Source of the DNA: Cupriavidus basilensis
GTDB taxonomy: Bacteria > Pseudomonadota > Gammaproteobacteria > Burkholderiales > Burkholderiaceae
Direction of reading: 5' to 3'
DNA length: 64,000 bases
NCBI RefSeq assembly: GCF_008801925.2
Contig: NZ_CP062804.1
Coordinates: forward strand, 3,162,001 to 3,226,000
The notes under the pieces are model-generated. The model saw only the letters and a program-made list of their open reading frames with translations, was not told the origin of the DNA and did no database searches. The translations under genes were made by a program, and so were the position numbers. Shown one piece after another: positions 33,780-41,976 of this stretch. The number at the start of each line of letters is the position of its first letter. Position 1 is the first letter of the stretch.

Positions 33780-34535
33780 TCAGAACAACCCGCGCAGCGC
33801 CAGCTCGGTCCCGAGCAGCAGCAGCCCGCAAAAAAACAGCTTGCGAAAACGCGCCGCGCTGATGCGATGGCGCAGCCACTGGCCGATGAACATGCCGGCC
33901 AGCGCCGGCACCAGCGCCAGCAGCGACGCCCCCAGCACCGGCGTGTGCAACAGCGCGCCATGCATCGCCAGGCTCACCGCGAGCGCGATGGTGGACACCG
34001 TGAACGACAAGCCAAGCGCCTGCACCAGCGTCTCGCGGTCCAGGCCCAGCCCCTGGATATACGGCACGGCCGGAATCACGAACACGCCCGTGACCGCCGT
34101 GATCGCGCCGGTGACCACACCGATCAGCGGCGCCAGCCAGCCCTCGGCCGCCGGCGGCACCTTGGGGTGGAAAGCGACCAGCCCCAGCACCGCGTACAGC
34201 ACCAGCGCCGCGCCCAGCCATGCGGTGGCATGCACCATCAGGCTAGGCGGCAGCAGCGCGGCGGCCAGCCACGTGCCCACGCAGATCGCGGCCAGCAAGG
34301 GCCACATCCGCCGTGCCAGCTCGCCAAGCCGCGGCCCGGTGTAGAGCTGCACGACGTTGGTGACCATGGAAGGCGCGACCAGCAGCGCCGCGGCCTGCGC
34401 CGGCGGCATCGCCAGCCCCAACAGCCCTACCGCCACGGTAGGCAGCCCAAGCCCCACCACGCCCTTGACCAGCCCGGCAAGCAAGAAGGTAAAGCCGATC
34501 AGCGTGGTCTGCCCATTCAGGAAAATCGATTCCAT
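33780..34535 (-). CDS. TauE/SafE family (TSUP) permease
   Basis: 251 residues from ATG 34535 with GAGGGCGG before it. Eight hydrophobic helices in two repeats; the first has LLAGLVKGVVGLGLPTVAVG and the second GVVTGAITAVTGVFVIPAVPYIQGLG, both TSUP signatures. It is immediately downstream of the ABM gene (7-base gap), probably co-transcribed with it. Transported anion unknown. Confidence 0.87.
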   Translation of the reverse strand: MESIFLNGQTTLIGFTFLLAGLVKGVVGLGLPTVAVGLLGLAMPPAQAAALLVAPSMVTNVVQLYTGPRLGELARRMWPLLAAICVGTWLAAALLPPSLMVHATAWLGAALVLYAVLGLVAFHPKVPPAAEGWLAPLIGVVTGAITAVTGVFVIPAVPYIQGLGLDRETLVQALGLSFTVSTIALAVSLAMHGALLHTPVLGASLLALVPALAGMFIGQWLRHRISAARFRKLFFCGLLLLGTELALRGLF

Positions 34536-34542
34536 GCCGCCC

Positions 34543-34917
34543 TCACTGTGCCGGCGACGCGGACGCCGCGATAGGTGCGTGCACGGCGCGGCTGTCCGCC
34601 GGCGCCTCGTCGCGTTCATGCAGGCCGTAGTCGCGCAGCACCTGCGCCACGCGCAGCCGATAGCCCGCGAACACGCCGCCCCGCCCGGCCGACTGCGCCA
34701 GCCGGTGCGCCTCGGTATTGCGCCACGCCATGACCGCGGCCTCGTCGCGGAAGAACGAGAGCGACAGCAGCTTGCCCGGATTGGTCAGGCTCTGGAAGCG
34801 CTCCACCGAGATAAAGCCGTCGATGGCCTCCAGCGTGGGCCGCAGTTGCGCGGCGATCTGCATGTACGTGTCCTTGCGGCCCTCGGCCGGCTCGACTTCG
34901 AAGATGACTGCAATCAT
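34543..34917 (-). CDS. Antibiotic biosynthesis monooxygenase (ABM) domain protein
   Basis: 124 residues. The ferredoxin-like ABM fold covers residues 1-95 (MIAVIFEVEPAEGRKDTYMQIAAQLRPTLEAIDGFISVERFQSLTNPGKLLSLSFFRDEAAVMAWRN). The tail is Ala/Pro-rich. ABM proteins range from quinone-forming monooxygenases to heme-degrading or regulatory proteins. It lies between a P450 and a TSUP permease on the same strand. Confidence 0.87.
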   Translation of the reverse strand: MIAVIFEVEPAEGRKDTYMQIAAQLRPTLEAIDGFISVERFQSLTNPGKLLSLSFFRDEAAVMAWRNTEAHRLAQSAGRGGVFAGYRLRVAQVLRDYGLHERDEAPADSRAVHAPIAASASPAQ

Positions 34918-34928
34918 GGTGGGGTCCT

Positions 34929-34966
34929 ATTGACTTGACTCGACTTGACTTGACTCGACTTGCTTC
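34929..34966. repeat. Short tandem repeat TTGACTCGAC/TTGACTTGAC
   Basis: Overlapping TTGACTTGACTCGAC units repeat two and a half times between the P450 stop and the ABM start. Each TTGACT resembles a -35 box on the plus strand, but no promoter use is implied. Confidence 0.6.
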
Positions 34967-36110
34967 ACAGAAAATGCGGAATGCGCGCGTTGACCGATGG
35001 CCGATAGCGGAACGCGCGCGCCAGTGGCGCCGGATCCGCGCCACGCGCCAGCAGCGCGGCCACCACGGCCTGCGCCACCGTAGACGCCAGCGCGTCGCCG
35101 GGACATGCATGGCGGCCGCGCCCGAAGGTCCAGGGCGCGGGCGTCGCAGCCTCGCTCTGTTCGAGCGAGGCTGCCGCCAGCACGACCAGCACCGCATCGC
35201 CCGTTTTCAGTTGCGCTCCACACAGGCGAACATCGGCCGCCAGGAAGCGCCGGGTGTTTTGCACCGGCGGATGCTCCCGCAGCACGCGTGCGGCCACGCA
35301 GTCCAACGCGGGCAGCTCTCGCCCATGGGACGTATCCCGGCCCAGGCACAGCAGCATGTTGCCGACCAGGCCGGCGGTGGCCTCGCATGCCTGGATCAGC
35401 AGGCCGATCGCATTGGTTGCGATGATCTCCCGCGCCACGCCGGCCGCCAGCGCTTCCTGCACCAGTGCGTCCAGCGGCGGCGCGGATGACAGGCTCGTGC
35501 GCATCCAGGCCTGGAGCCATGTGGCGGCCTCGCTCCCCGCGGCAATCTCCTGCGCACTCGCCAGCGGCGACATGGCCCGCGCGAAGGCTGCCACATGGTC
35601 CGCTACGCATGGCTTACCGGTCACCGGCAATCCAAGTGCATCGGCTACCGCCAGCACCGGCAAGGTGAACATCCAGTGGTTCACGGCGGCACCGGGCCGG
35701 ACGGCGTCAAACGGCAGATCCTGCGCCAGCGCCGACACCCTCGCCCCCATGCCGGCAAGCGCCAGGCACGCCATGTGTTTGCGCAGCACGCCCTTTAGCG
35801 GCGCATGCCAGTCCCCATCGTTCATGCGGATCAGGCCGCCAAACAGCGCGCCGGCCGGGCTGCCCGCGAGCGCTGGCGGCACGGCTTGCGCGGGCGGCCG
35901 CACACGGCAAGCGGGATGGGTCAGCACGGCCTGCACCTCGGCCGCGCCGGCGGCAACCCATAGCCCGAGCGCTTCGTCGCGATAGAACGGACGCTGCGCG
36001 GCAAGGGTACGGTAGTACGGCGCTGGATCGGGGTGTGTCACGGCGCAAAGCGGGTCGGACGGCATCGGCATAGCGGTCGGCAAAGGCATGGGGTGGCGGA
36101 TCGAGAGCAC
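34965..36110 (-). CDS. Cytochrome P450 (short, atypical ExxR)
   Basis: 381 residues. The heme loop FGRGRHACPG places the thiolate at Cys336. The I-helix motif is QACEAT (normally AGxET). The K-helix region reads AARVLREHPPVQNTRRF; aligning the R before xxPPV leaves an Arg where the nearly invariant Glu of ExxR should be. The protein is 20-30 residues shorter than typical bacterial P450s. It may still bind heme, as CYPs without ExxR are known. Substrate unknown; ABM and TSUP genes follow on the same strand. Confidence 0.87.
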   Translation of the reverse strand: MLSIRHPMPLPTAMPMPSDPLCAVTHPDPAPYYRTLAAQRPFYRDEALGLWVAAGAAEVQAVLTHPACRVRPPAQAVPPALAGSPAGALFGGLIRMNDGDWHAPLKGVLRKHMACLALAGMGARVSALAQDLPFDAVRPGAAVNHWMFTLPVLAVADALGLPVTGKPCVADHVAAFARAMSPLASAQEIAAGSEAATWLQAWMRTSLSSAPPLDALVQEALAAGVAREIIATNAIGLLIQACEATAGLVGNMLLCLGRDTSHGRELPALDCVAARVLREHPPVQNTRRFLAADVRLCGAQLKTGDAVLVVLAAASLEQSEAATPAPWTFGRGRHACPGDALASTVAQAVVAALLARGADPAPLARAFRYRPSVNARIPHFL

Positions 36111-36222
36111 ACAAGCAGTATGCCGTCGCGCGCCGCTCGACGTTTCATGACGATGTGAAATGTGGAATGCGGACCCGGGCAGCCAAGCCGGGGGATGCCA
36201 TGCCCGTCAAGCGTACGGGCCT

Positions 36223-36259
36223 TTGACAATTCACCCCAGCATCGTAAACTGGTTGTCAA
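36223..36259 (+). promoter_or_regulatory. MarR operator/promoter, copy 1
   Basis: TTGACAA at 36223 and TTGTCAA ending at 36259 form an inverted repeat 37 bp from end to end. TTGACA (-35) and TAAACT (36245-36250, -10) lie inside with 16-bp spacing. The right part AAACTGGTTGTCAAT is identical to the site at 36844-36881. It precedes marR at 36274. Confidence 0.6.
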
Positions 36260-36273
36260 TTACAAGGACATTC

Positions 36274-36741
36274 ATGCGAATTCAGAAGAGCGAACAATTG
36301 ACCAGCATCGTCCTGTCGGTGTTTCAGCTCAACGGCCGGCTCCTGGCCTGGGGCGACAGCTTCGTGGCCCCGCAGGGATTGACGAGCGCGCGCTGGCAAA
36401 TGCTCGGCGCGCTTGCGCTTGCCGGCAAATCACTGACCGCACCGCAGATCGCGGCCAATATGGGCGTAACCCGGCAAGGCGCACTGAAGCAACTCAATCT
36501 GCTTGCCGACGAGGGCTTCATCGAAGCGCGTCCCAACCCCATGCACAAGCGCTCGCCGCTATACGTGCTCACCGAACGCGGCCAACGCACCTACCGCACA
36601 GTGGACCGGCAGTGGCGGGAGCACGCGGCAAAGCTTGCTGCCGCATTCAGCGCGGCCGACCTGGAGGCCGCCGCCAGAGTGATCGAGGGACTTGCTGCGA
36701 TGCATGCCGAGGTCGACGCCGAAGTGGACGCCGGCGCATAG
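36274..36741 (+). CDS. MarR family transcriptional regulator
   Basis: 155 residues from ATG 36274 (AAGGAC upstream). The winged helix is at about 45-110: SARWQMLGALALAGKSLTAPQIAANMGVTRQGALKQLNLLADEGFIEARPNPMHKRSPLYVLTERG. Its own promoter and that of the next gene carry the same long dyad, so autoregulation and repression of the membrane protein at 36908 are likely. Ligand unknown. Confidence 0.9.
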   Translation: MRIQKSEQLTSIVLSVFQLNGRLLAWGDSFVAPQGLTSARWQMLGALALAGKSLTAPQIAANMGVTRQGALKQLNLLADEGFIEARPNPMHKRSPLYVLTERGQRTYRTVDRQWREHAAKLAAAFSAADLEAAARVIEGLAAMHAEVDAEVDAGA

Positions 36742-36843
36742 CGCACACGCGCCCGGGAAAGCACGGTCAAGAGGGGCGACGGCAAGAGGCGCCCGGCATG
36801 CTGGCGCCCTTGCGCTTCCTTACAATCTCCTACCGAACCCACA

Positions 36844-36881
36844 TTGACAACCAGTTTCCATTGATGGAAACTGGTTGTCAA
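36844..36881 (+). promoter_or_regulatory. MarR operator, perfect 38-bp palindrome
   Basis: Left arm TTGACAACCAGTTTCCAT (36844-36861), spacer TG, right arm ATGGAAACTGGTTGTCAA (36864-36881): a perfect 18-bp inverted repeat. TTGACA serves as -35, with GGAAAC 16 bases later as a weak -10. Shares 15 identical bases with the marR promoter site. Confidence 0.75.
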
Positions 36882-36907
36882 TCTTTGAAAGCGGAAGGAG
36901 AAGATCC

Positions 36908-37354
36908 ATGAAGCCGATCGTGCATGGCATCGCCGGCAGCGTGGCAATGCTGACCGTTGCCACCTTCTGGACGTCGACACTCATCTCCGAGGCGTTCCTC
37001 GACCACGCTGCCGTGGCGCTGGTCAAGCAATGTGTGGTGTACGGGCTGGTGCTGCTGATTACGGCCATGGCCGCCACCGGGGCGACCGGCTTTGCCCTCT
37101 CCCGGCACAGGCAGGGCCGCATCGTGGACGGCAAGAAGAAGCGCATGCCCTTGATCGCCGCGAACGGCCTGCTGGTCCTGTTGCCCTGCGCGCTCTTCCT
37201 GAGCGCCAAGGCGCAGGCCGGTGCGTTCGATACCTCGTTCTACGTCGTCCAGGCCATCGAACTGGCAATGGGTGCCTTGCAACTGACCCTGCTGGGCATG
37301 AGCTTTCGAGACGGCATGCGGCTGGCTGGCAAGCTGAAGCCAAAAGCACGATGA
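36908..37354 (+). CDS. Small integral membrane protein under MarR control (unknown)
   Basis: 148 residues from ATG 36908 (GGAAGGAG upstream). Four hydrophobic helices: residues 10-30, 45-70, 80-105 and 115-140. A basic loop, RHRQGRIVDGKKKR, lies between helices 2 and 3. No family recognised. The perfect palindrome at 36844 places it in the regulon of the neighbouring MarR protein. It is the last gene before the transposon. Confidence 0.75.
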   Translation: MKPIVHGIAGSVAMLTVATFWTSTLISEAFLDHAAVALVKQCVVYGLVLLITAMAATGATGFALSRHRQGRIVDGKKKRMPLIAANGLLVLLPCALFLSAKAQAGAFDTSFYVVQAIELAMGALQLTLLGMSFRDGMRLAGKLKPKAR

Positions 37355-37479
37355 ACCTGCGCTAGGTGCTCCGTTACCTCGGATCCCTGCCAGAAGGCAG
37401 GCTGAGTCCTGACGCCGCCGCTTCGCGAGGAATGCCGGAGATCACTTTTCTTTCCGCGCGCACGTGTGCGGCGGCCACC

Positions 37480-37484
37480 GCTAT
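37480..37484. repeat. Target-site duplication GCTAT (left copy)
   Basis: GCTAT directly precedes the left terminal inverted repeat and is repeated right after the right end at 41977-41981. Confidence 0.85.
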
Positions 37485-37502
37485 TGACCTCGGACATTAA
37501 AG
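37485..37502 (+). repeat. Left terminal inverted repeat
   Basis: TGACCTCGGACATTAAAG, 18 of 18 identical to the right end read on the minus strand. It is followed by ATCTTGC, close to TCCTTGC at the right end. Confidence 0.9.
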
Positions 37503-37565
37503 ATCTTGCGACAACGCCGCTAAGTCCCTGACATATATAGGCACCCTCCCAACGCCCCTTCCAAA

Positions 37566-37615
37566 TAGTACTTTCAGAGCGTTTACGCCCCCGACATTAG
37601 AGTGCTTTCGGAATG
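37566..37615 (+). repeat. Internal end-type repeats, left end
   Basis: CGACATTAGAGTGCTTTCGG continuing to AATG (37592-37615) matches the right-end inner repeat. A degenerate copy, GTACTTTCAGAGCGTTTACG, begins near 37567. These are candidate transposase binding sites. Confidence 0.65.
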
Positions 37616-37724
37616 TTTTACTCGAAAATACGCTCTTTAGGGCAATTTCAAGCACAACCTCGAGGAGGACGCCCAAGAAAAAGCCGCCCCAAGGGGCGGC
37701 TGGACGAACCACTGACTCCACAGG

Positions 37725-38447
37725 TTAGTGAACAGCGGCGACCTGTCGCAGCGGCTTCCACACGTTGCCTTCCGTCAGACGTGACAGGGTGGCAATAGTG
37801 TTCGGCAACAGTCTGGCATAGCACCGCAGGACGCTCTGACTGATACCTGCTTCCTTTAGCAACCCGGTCGTTGTCAACGCTCGCACCCTTCCCATCCTGA
37901 GCAAACGTGAAGCGGCAGCCACCAGTTCCTCGGGATACTCTTCGTCCCGAGCTTTCCAATCGGCCATCATTCTTAGCGGATGATTGTGCTTTTTACGGTA
38001 CGCAGCCATGGTTTCCTGCAACCATGAACGATCCCCAGCAAATATACGGTCATACAGCGAGCGGCTATTTTGCAAGGCTTCTTTGGGATGCTGAGGCGCG
38101 ATCTCCTCCAGAACGGCAAGCCACGCGCTCCGCAGGGCCGCTCGTTCCTCCGGACTTAGAGCGTTCGCTTCAGACTTCAGCAGCCTATCCCAGTAGACCA
38201 AGTTGGATTGCGTGACGCCCATCATTACCGCAATCTCGGAGGCCAGATTACCCTGACGGCGAAGCCTGGCGTACTCGCGCATCCAAGGTTCACCATATCT
38301 AGACACCCTGGCTACATCGCCCATCGAGATGGGCTTACCAGCAAACTCAGCCCTCACGTGTCCGGAAAATCCGCATTTGCATGAGATGAAGATCTTTCCA
38401 GGATCAGACACGCGTGGCATGGTCTTCGCCGCGATAGTATCCGACAT
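37725..38447 (-). CDS. TnsD/TniQ-type targeting protein, C-terminal fragment
   Basis: 240 residues from ATG 38447. Features match the C-terminal half of TnsD: a zinc-ribbon remnant (SCKCGFSG), VSRYGEPWMREYARLRRQGNLASEIAVMMGVTQSNLVYWDRLL (the helix-turn-helix after an FGxxW-type block), then DRSWLQETMAAYRKKHNHPLRMMADWKARDEEYPEEL resembling the DxxWL...DWxxRD block, and a final LP-x-T segment. The N-terminal TniQ domain is absent, replaced by a junction with lysR at 38448. It is probably not functional alone. Family assignment is by motif reading, not by search. Confidence 0.6.
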   Translation of the reverse strand: MSDTIAAKTMPRVSDPGKIFISCKCGFSGHVRAEFAGKPISMGDVARVSRYGEPWMREYARLRRQGNLASEIAVMMGVTQSNLVYWDRLLKSEANALSPEERAALRSAWLAVLEEIAPQHPKEALQNSRSLYDRIFAGDRSWLQETMAAYRKKHNHPLRMMADWKARDEEYPEELVAAASRLLRMGRVRALTTTGLLKEAGISQSVLRCYARLLPNTIATLSRLTEGNVWKPLRQVAAVH

Positions 38448-39344
38448 TTGCGCTTCCTCGAACTGGTGGCGGAGCACGGATCTCTGTCGACGGCAGCCGA
38501 GCAACTGGCGCTTAGCCAGCCGGCAGCCACCAAGATGCTGCAAGACCTGGAGGCCGCTTTCGGTGCAGAACTGGTCGCACGCAACACGCGCGGCGCGGCG
38601 CTGGCCCCCGCAGGGCTAGTGGCGCTGGACCGCTTGCGCATCGCGCTCAGTGCGCTTGCGGCAGCGGCGCAGTCGATGGAAGAAGCGCCGCCGATACCAG
38701 TAGTGCGGCTGGGCGTGCTGCCGCTCGTCGGCGTGGTTGCGCTGCCGAAGCTGCTGGCGGCTATTACCGAACGGCCCGACAGCCCAAGGCTTGTCGTGCA
38801 TGAGTCCACCGTGGCTGGGCTGCTCGCGATGCTCAGCAGTGGCGACCTCGACTGCATGGTCGGCCGGGTTGGGCCCGATCTGGAAGAGCCTGCGACGAGC
38901 GAATTGTTGGTGACGCCACTATGGGACGAGCGCCTTGCTATTGCTTGCGCACTAGACCACCCGGTGGGCCGCAAGCGTATGGTCGGGTTGGCTGAACTAC
39001 GCGAACTGGACTGGGTGGTAGCGCCACGTGGCGCGCACACGCGCCAGGTGTTTGAGGAGCCCTTCCTGTCGGCCGGCATCTTGCCACCACGTGCCAAGGT
39101 CGAATCGTTCTCCTTCCACACCAACTTGTGCGTGGTGACGAATAGCAGGCTGCTTACCGTGGCCCCGGAAAGTGCGGTACGGCACTACGCGCAGCTAGGC
39201 ATGGTGTGTTCGGTGCGCCACGGAATCTCGTTCCCGGCGGGGCGCACTGTGTTTATCATGCGGAAAGACATGGCGGCTTCGCCAAGCGTGATGCAAATTC
39301 GGGAGGATCTCATCAGCCTGATGAGCAGCCACTCCGAGTACTGA
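38448..39344 (+). pseudogene. LysR family regulator, 5'-truncated
   Basis: The frame reads RHLRFLELVAEHGSLSTAAEQLALSQPAATKMLQDLE, a LysR helix-turn-helix that normally starts 8-12 residues after the initiator Met. Here the in-frame upstream sequence has no ATG or GTG before a stop at 38382; only TTG 38448 could serve as start. The effector-binding domain is complete to residue 298. The 5' end meets the start codon of the TnsD fragment head to head, so both genes appear truncated at the same junction. It could still be translated from TTG, but no Shine-Dalgarno is seen. Confidence 0.65.
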
Positions 39345-40862
39345 AAAGGCAGCTATGGCTCACGAAGCTGCGCCACAAAGGTTACGAACTCCTGGAACGA
39401 CTGGCAGCTGCTGCGGAAAGGGCGAACTTCGCACTGAATACTAGGAAGCAGGAAGGCCCGGCGCCCTCAATCACAGCATTCAATATTGCCCTCACCAAAG
39501 GCTCATTGAGCATCGAAGCGGATCGGCTGGCAAAATTCGTTGACGCCCCAGCGTGGCTGCCACGGATCAACAGCGCCTGTTCGCTCGTTTTACCCGGCGG
39601 CCCGGGTCCGCAACGTATTGAATCGACAGTAGTTCCAATTACCGGAAAGCCTTCGATTTTCTACACACTTCGCGCTCCAACGCGCAAAACAATTCAATCT
39701 AAATCATGCGACCTCCACACACGTATACACTCATGTCACACGTCGGCCGAGCACGAGCCGCCCGACATTAGGGCCGCCCTTTCCGTATGAAAGGCTTCGG
39801 TGGTGACCGCCTCGTTGGTCGGCTAGATACGGCAGCGACGGGGGGATATCGGTCTCTGTGGGAAAGAGTTGAGACGACCGGCACGCGGGCGAAGATAGCG
39901 CGTGACTCGAATGACTGTCGGATCCTGGCAAATCTGGCTGGAGGAAGGCGACACCCAAGCTTACGCACAGGGGGCCTTCGGCTATCCCTTTCATATCTCA
40001 AAGAGCATATCCTCACAAAAGATTGCAACTCTCAAGAGAGATATCCTCCCAAGATATTGCATATGCTTACGTGAGGATATGAACTAGGTTATTCCCTTTG
40101 AATCTCTCGGAAATAGATTTCACCGGAATAACCATCCTTCCTATCTGCGATCTTCATAATGGACTCTCGCGCGTATGTTGACCGCTTCGCGGACTGGCAG
40201 CCAGGACGGACAGGTCTTGGCATGCACTCGCTCGGTTGCGCTGCTCAGGTTTCAGAGGCGGGTCTCGGTCAAGGGTCCGGTTCTCGAATGTCAGCCACGC
40301 ATCGAGCCAAGATTCCCTCCTGAGCACACCGACTCAGTATGAGTTTTCCTCTCCATATGAACTCCGACAGAGAGGAGCCCCACTCGAAATAACTGGCCAA
40401 GTAGTCCACTAGGCGAAACAGAGGTATGAGGCCCGTACTTCTCGCGCCTCATGTACAGGGACACAAGACGGCCGCAGCCCTACAACTCGGCGAACTCTGC
40501 GACGAACACAACATCTGAAAGTCCGCGAACAAGGCCCAGTTGGGAGTCGCTGACGAAATCACACCCTGGCTGCCGCTCTGCGCTCGTCGAACGGACGCGG
40601 CAATCTTATGTAGTGCCTCTTCGACCTGAACTCGGGGACGAGCAACGCAACTTCATTTATTCGTATCGACCGTGTCGGAAACGCCCCGTCGTAGCCACAG
40701 CGGTAAGGCGACCCTGACTCCGATTGAGCGGAGGCGCGACATTTTGATGTATGCGAGTCTAGCGATTGGGCAGCTTGGGCAGACATGCTGCCGTGGGCGA
40801 CCGCAACGCCTCTTTGGACACGTAGCGTAAAGACGAGGGCCGCCTAGCAGCCCTCGTCAAGT
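39345..40862. other. Non-coding interior of the transposon
   Basis: About 1.5 kb without a defensible gene. One frame continues past lysR to 39790 with no recognisable domain. An end-like motif, CGACATTAGGGCCGCCCTTT, lies at 39762-39781. CATATCCTCAC (40006-40016) and GTGAGGATATG (40071-40081) form an 11-bp inverted repeat, with a third ATATCCTC at 40041. The rest shows nothing recognisable. Confidence 0.5.
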
Positions 40863-41468
40863 TCAATTGGCGCTATCCCGATGACAGAGCAGGTATTTGA
40901 TGGCCTTGAAACCTGCTGGCCGCGGGAGAAGCGGTACCCGAGTCGAGACAAGCGGGAATGCTGCGCCGTGGGCTTCGCAGAACGCAATCATGCTTGTCCA
41001 TGGCTCTGCATCGCCGCATCCGTCCGTCGCAGCCTCCGGCTCGTCCGTCACATGAACATCAGCTGGCATTGTCGGCAGGAAGAATCGGTAGCACTCTTCG
41101 CCGTGCTCGCCGACGCCGAGCACAATCGGCACGACCTTCATCCGCTTCCAGAAGTCGATGGCCATCCAGACATCTGGGTCTTGAGCGTCAGCGAGCCAGA
41201 CAATCTCCAGCTCGCCGAGTGAGAGTTTTGTCGAGATGATGGGGTGCGTACCAACCTGCTCGCGGTCGAAGCGGATGGTCGCTGGAGCGAAATCTTGCGG
41301 TAGGCGCTCCCAGCAGGAGTCCGCCACCGGGCATGTCAATGCGCCGGCGTGGGGAGGTGGCCCTGCCGGCAGGTCTGACTTTCGCCAGAATCGCATGAGG
41401 AAATCCAGGGTACCGACGGCATGCACACCGCCGCCAAAATCATTCAGTCGTTTTACATCATGGGACAC
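40863..41468 (-). CDS. Hypothetical cargo protein of the transposon
   Basis: 201 residues from GTG 41468, preceded by AGGAGT at good spacing; an in-frame ATG at 41483 has no ribosome site. The sequence is globular without signal peptide or membrane helices. Notable parts are FLMRFWRKSDL, LGELEIVWLADAQDPDVWMAIDFWKRMKVVPIVLGVGEHG and EECYRFFLPTMPADVHV. No family is recognised. It is the only apparently intact gene in the element, so it may be what the element carries to its host. Confidence 0.6.
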   Translation of the reverse strand: MSHDVKRLNDFGGGVHAVGTLDFLMRFWRKSDLPAGPPPHAGALTCPVADSCWERLPQDFAPATIRFDREQVGTHPIISTKLSLGELEIVWLADAQDPDVWMAIDFWKRMKVVPIVLGVGEHGEECYRFFLPTMPADVHVTDEPEAATDGCGDAEPWTSMIAFCEAHGAAFPLVSTRVPLLPRPAGFKAIKYLLCHRDSAN

Positions 41469-41483
41469 GCTTACTCCTAGCAT

Positions 41484-41976
41484 GGAGGTTGCGAGGACGG
41501 CCGACTAGCCGCTCGCACAGGACTGTGTGCCTGCATAGAAATATAGGTTCGCGAGCACCCCATGATTTGCGCGGATGAGCACTTCAGGCGTTCAACGTGG
41601 GCAAGGCGAGGAGAATTCCCCACGAATGGAGGCTGCTTTTGGAGGAAGGCTGGCGCGAGTATTTGTGCGGTATTCGCACAAACCCAGCCCAGCGCAGCGC
41701 TGTGCTTTCCCGAGCAGGGCGTGTGTGGAACGGGGGACGTGCAGGGATGTGAGGGTGAAGAGCGCGAAGATGGGAGCAGGATAGGAAGGAAGACGGCGAG
41801 TGGACTGAAGGTGGACCGACGCGAGGAGTGCGCTCTGAAGAGCGGGGAAAAGCTGGAAGGGCGCTTCCCGTATGGCAAGGACGGCGGTAACCGGGACGCC
41901 GCTAATACATTTCGTAAGCACTCTAATGCCCTGCAAGGACTTTGATGTCTAGCAAGGACTTTAATGTCCGAGGTCA
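41484..41976. repeat. Right end of the transposon with end-type repeat array
   Basis: No gene seen. Read inward on the minus strand from 41976: the 18-bp terminal repeat plus TCCTTGC, then GACATCAAAGTCCTTGC (about 41933-41949), then GGCATTAGAGTGCTTACG ending near 41909. Spacing between the first two is about 25 bp. The order and the two motif types mirror the left end. Confidence 0.75.

Larger units (their letters stand above)
37485..41976. mobile_element. Tn7-like non-autonomous transposon (4492 bp)
   Basis: Both ends carry the same perfect 18-bp inverted repeat TGACCTCGGACATTAAAG, starting TG and ending CA, flanked by a 5-bp duplication GCTAT. Each end has further copies of end-type motifs inside it, as expected for TnsB/TniB-class transposases. 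The only transposition-related gene is a TnsD-like C-terminal fragment; no TnsA, TnsB or TnsC gene is present. Cargo: truncated lysR, one unknown gene, much non-coding DNA. Base composition is lower in GC than the surroundings. The 5-bp duplication fits the Tn7/Tn5053/Tn552 group; Tn7-like is preferred because of the TnsD-type fragment. Confidence 0.8.

Noticed and set aside
39206..39790. Frame continuing past the lysR stop
   Set aside because: Starts inside lysR in another frame and shows no recognisable domain; too weak to call a gene.
41562..41945. 127-codon frame near the right transposon end
   Set aside because: Runs into the end-repeat array, has no ribosome site and no domain; presumed chance.
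37485..41976. IS-type transposase gene inside the element
   Set aside because: No DDE or serine/tyrosine recombinase motif was seen in any frame; only the TnsD-like fragment relates to transposition.
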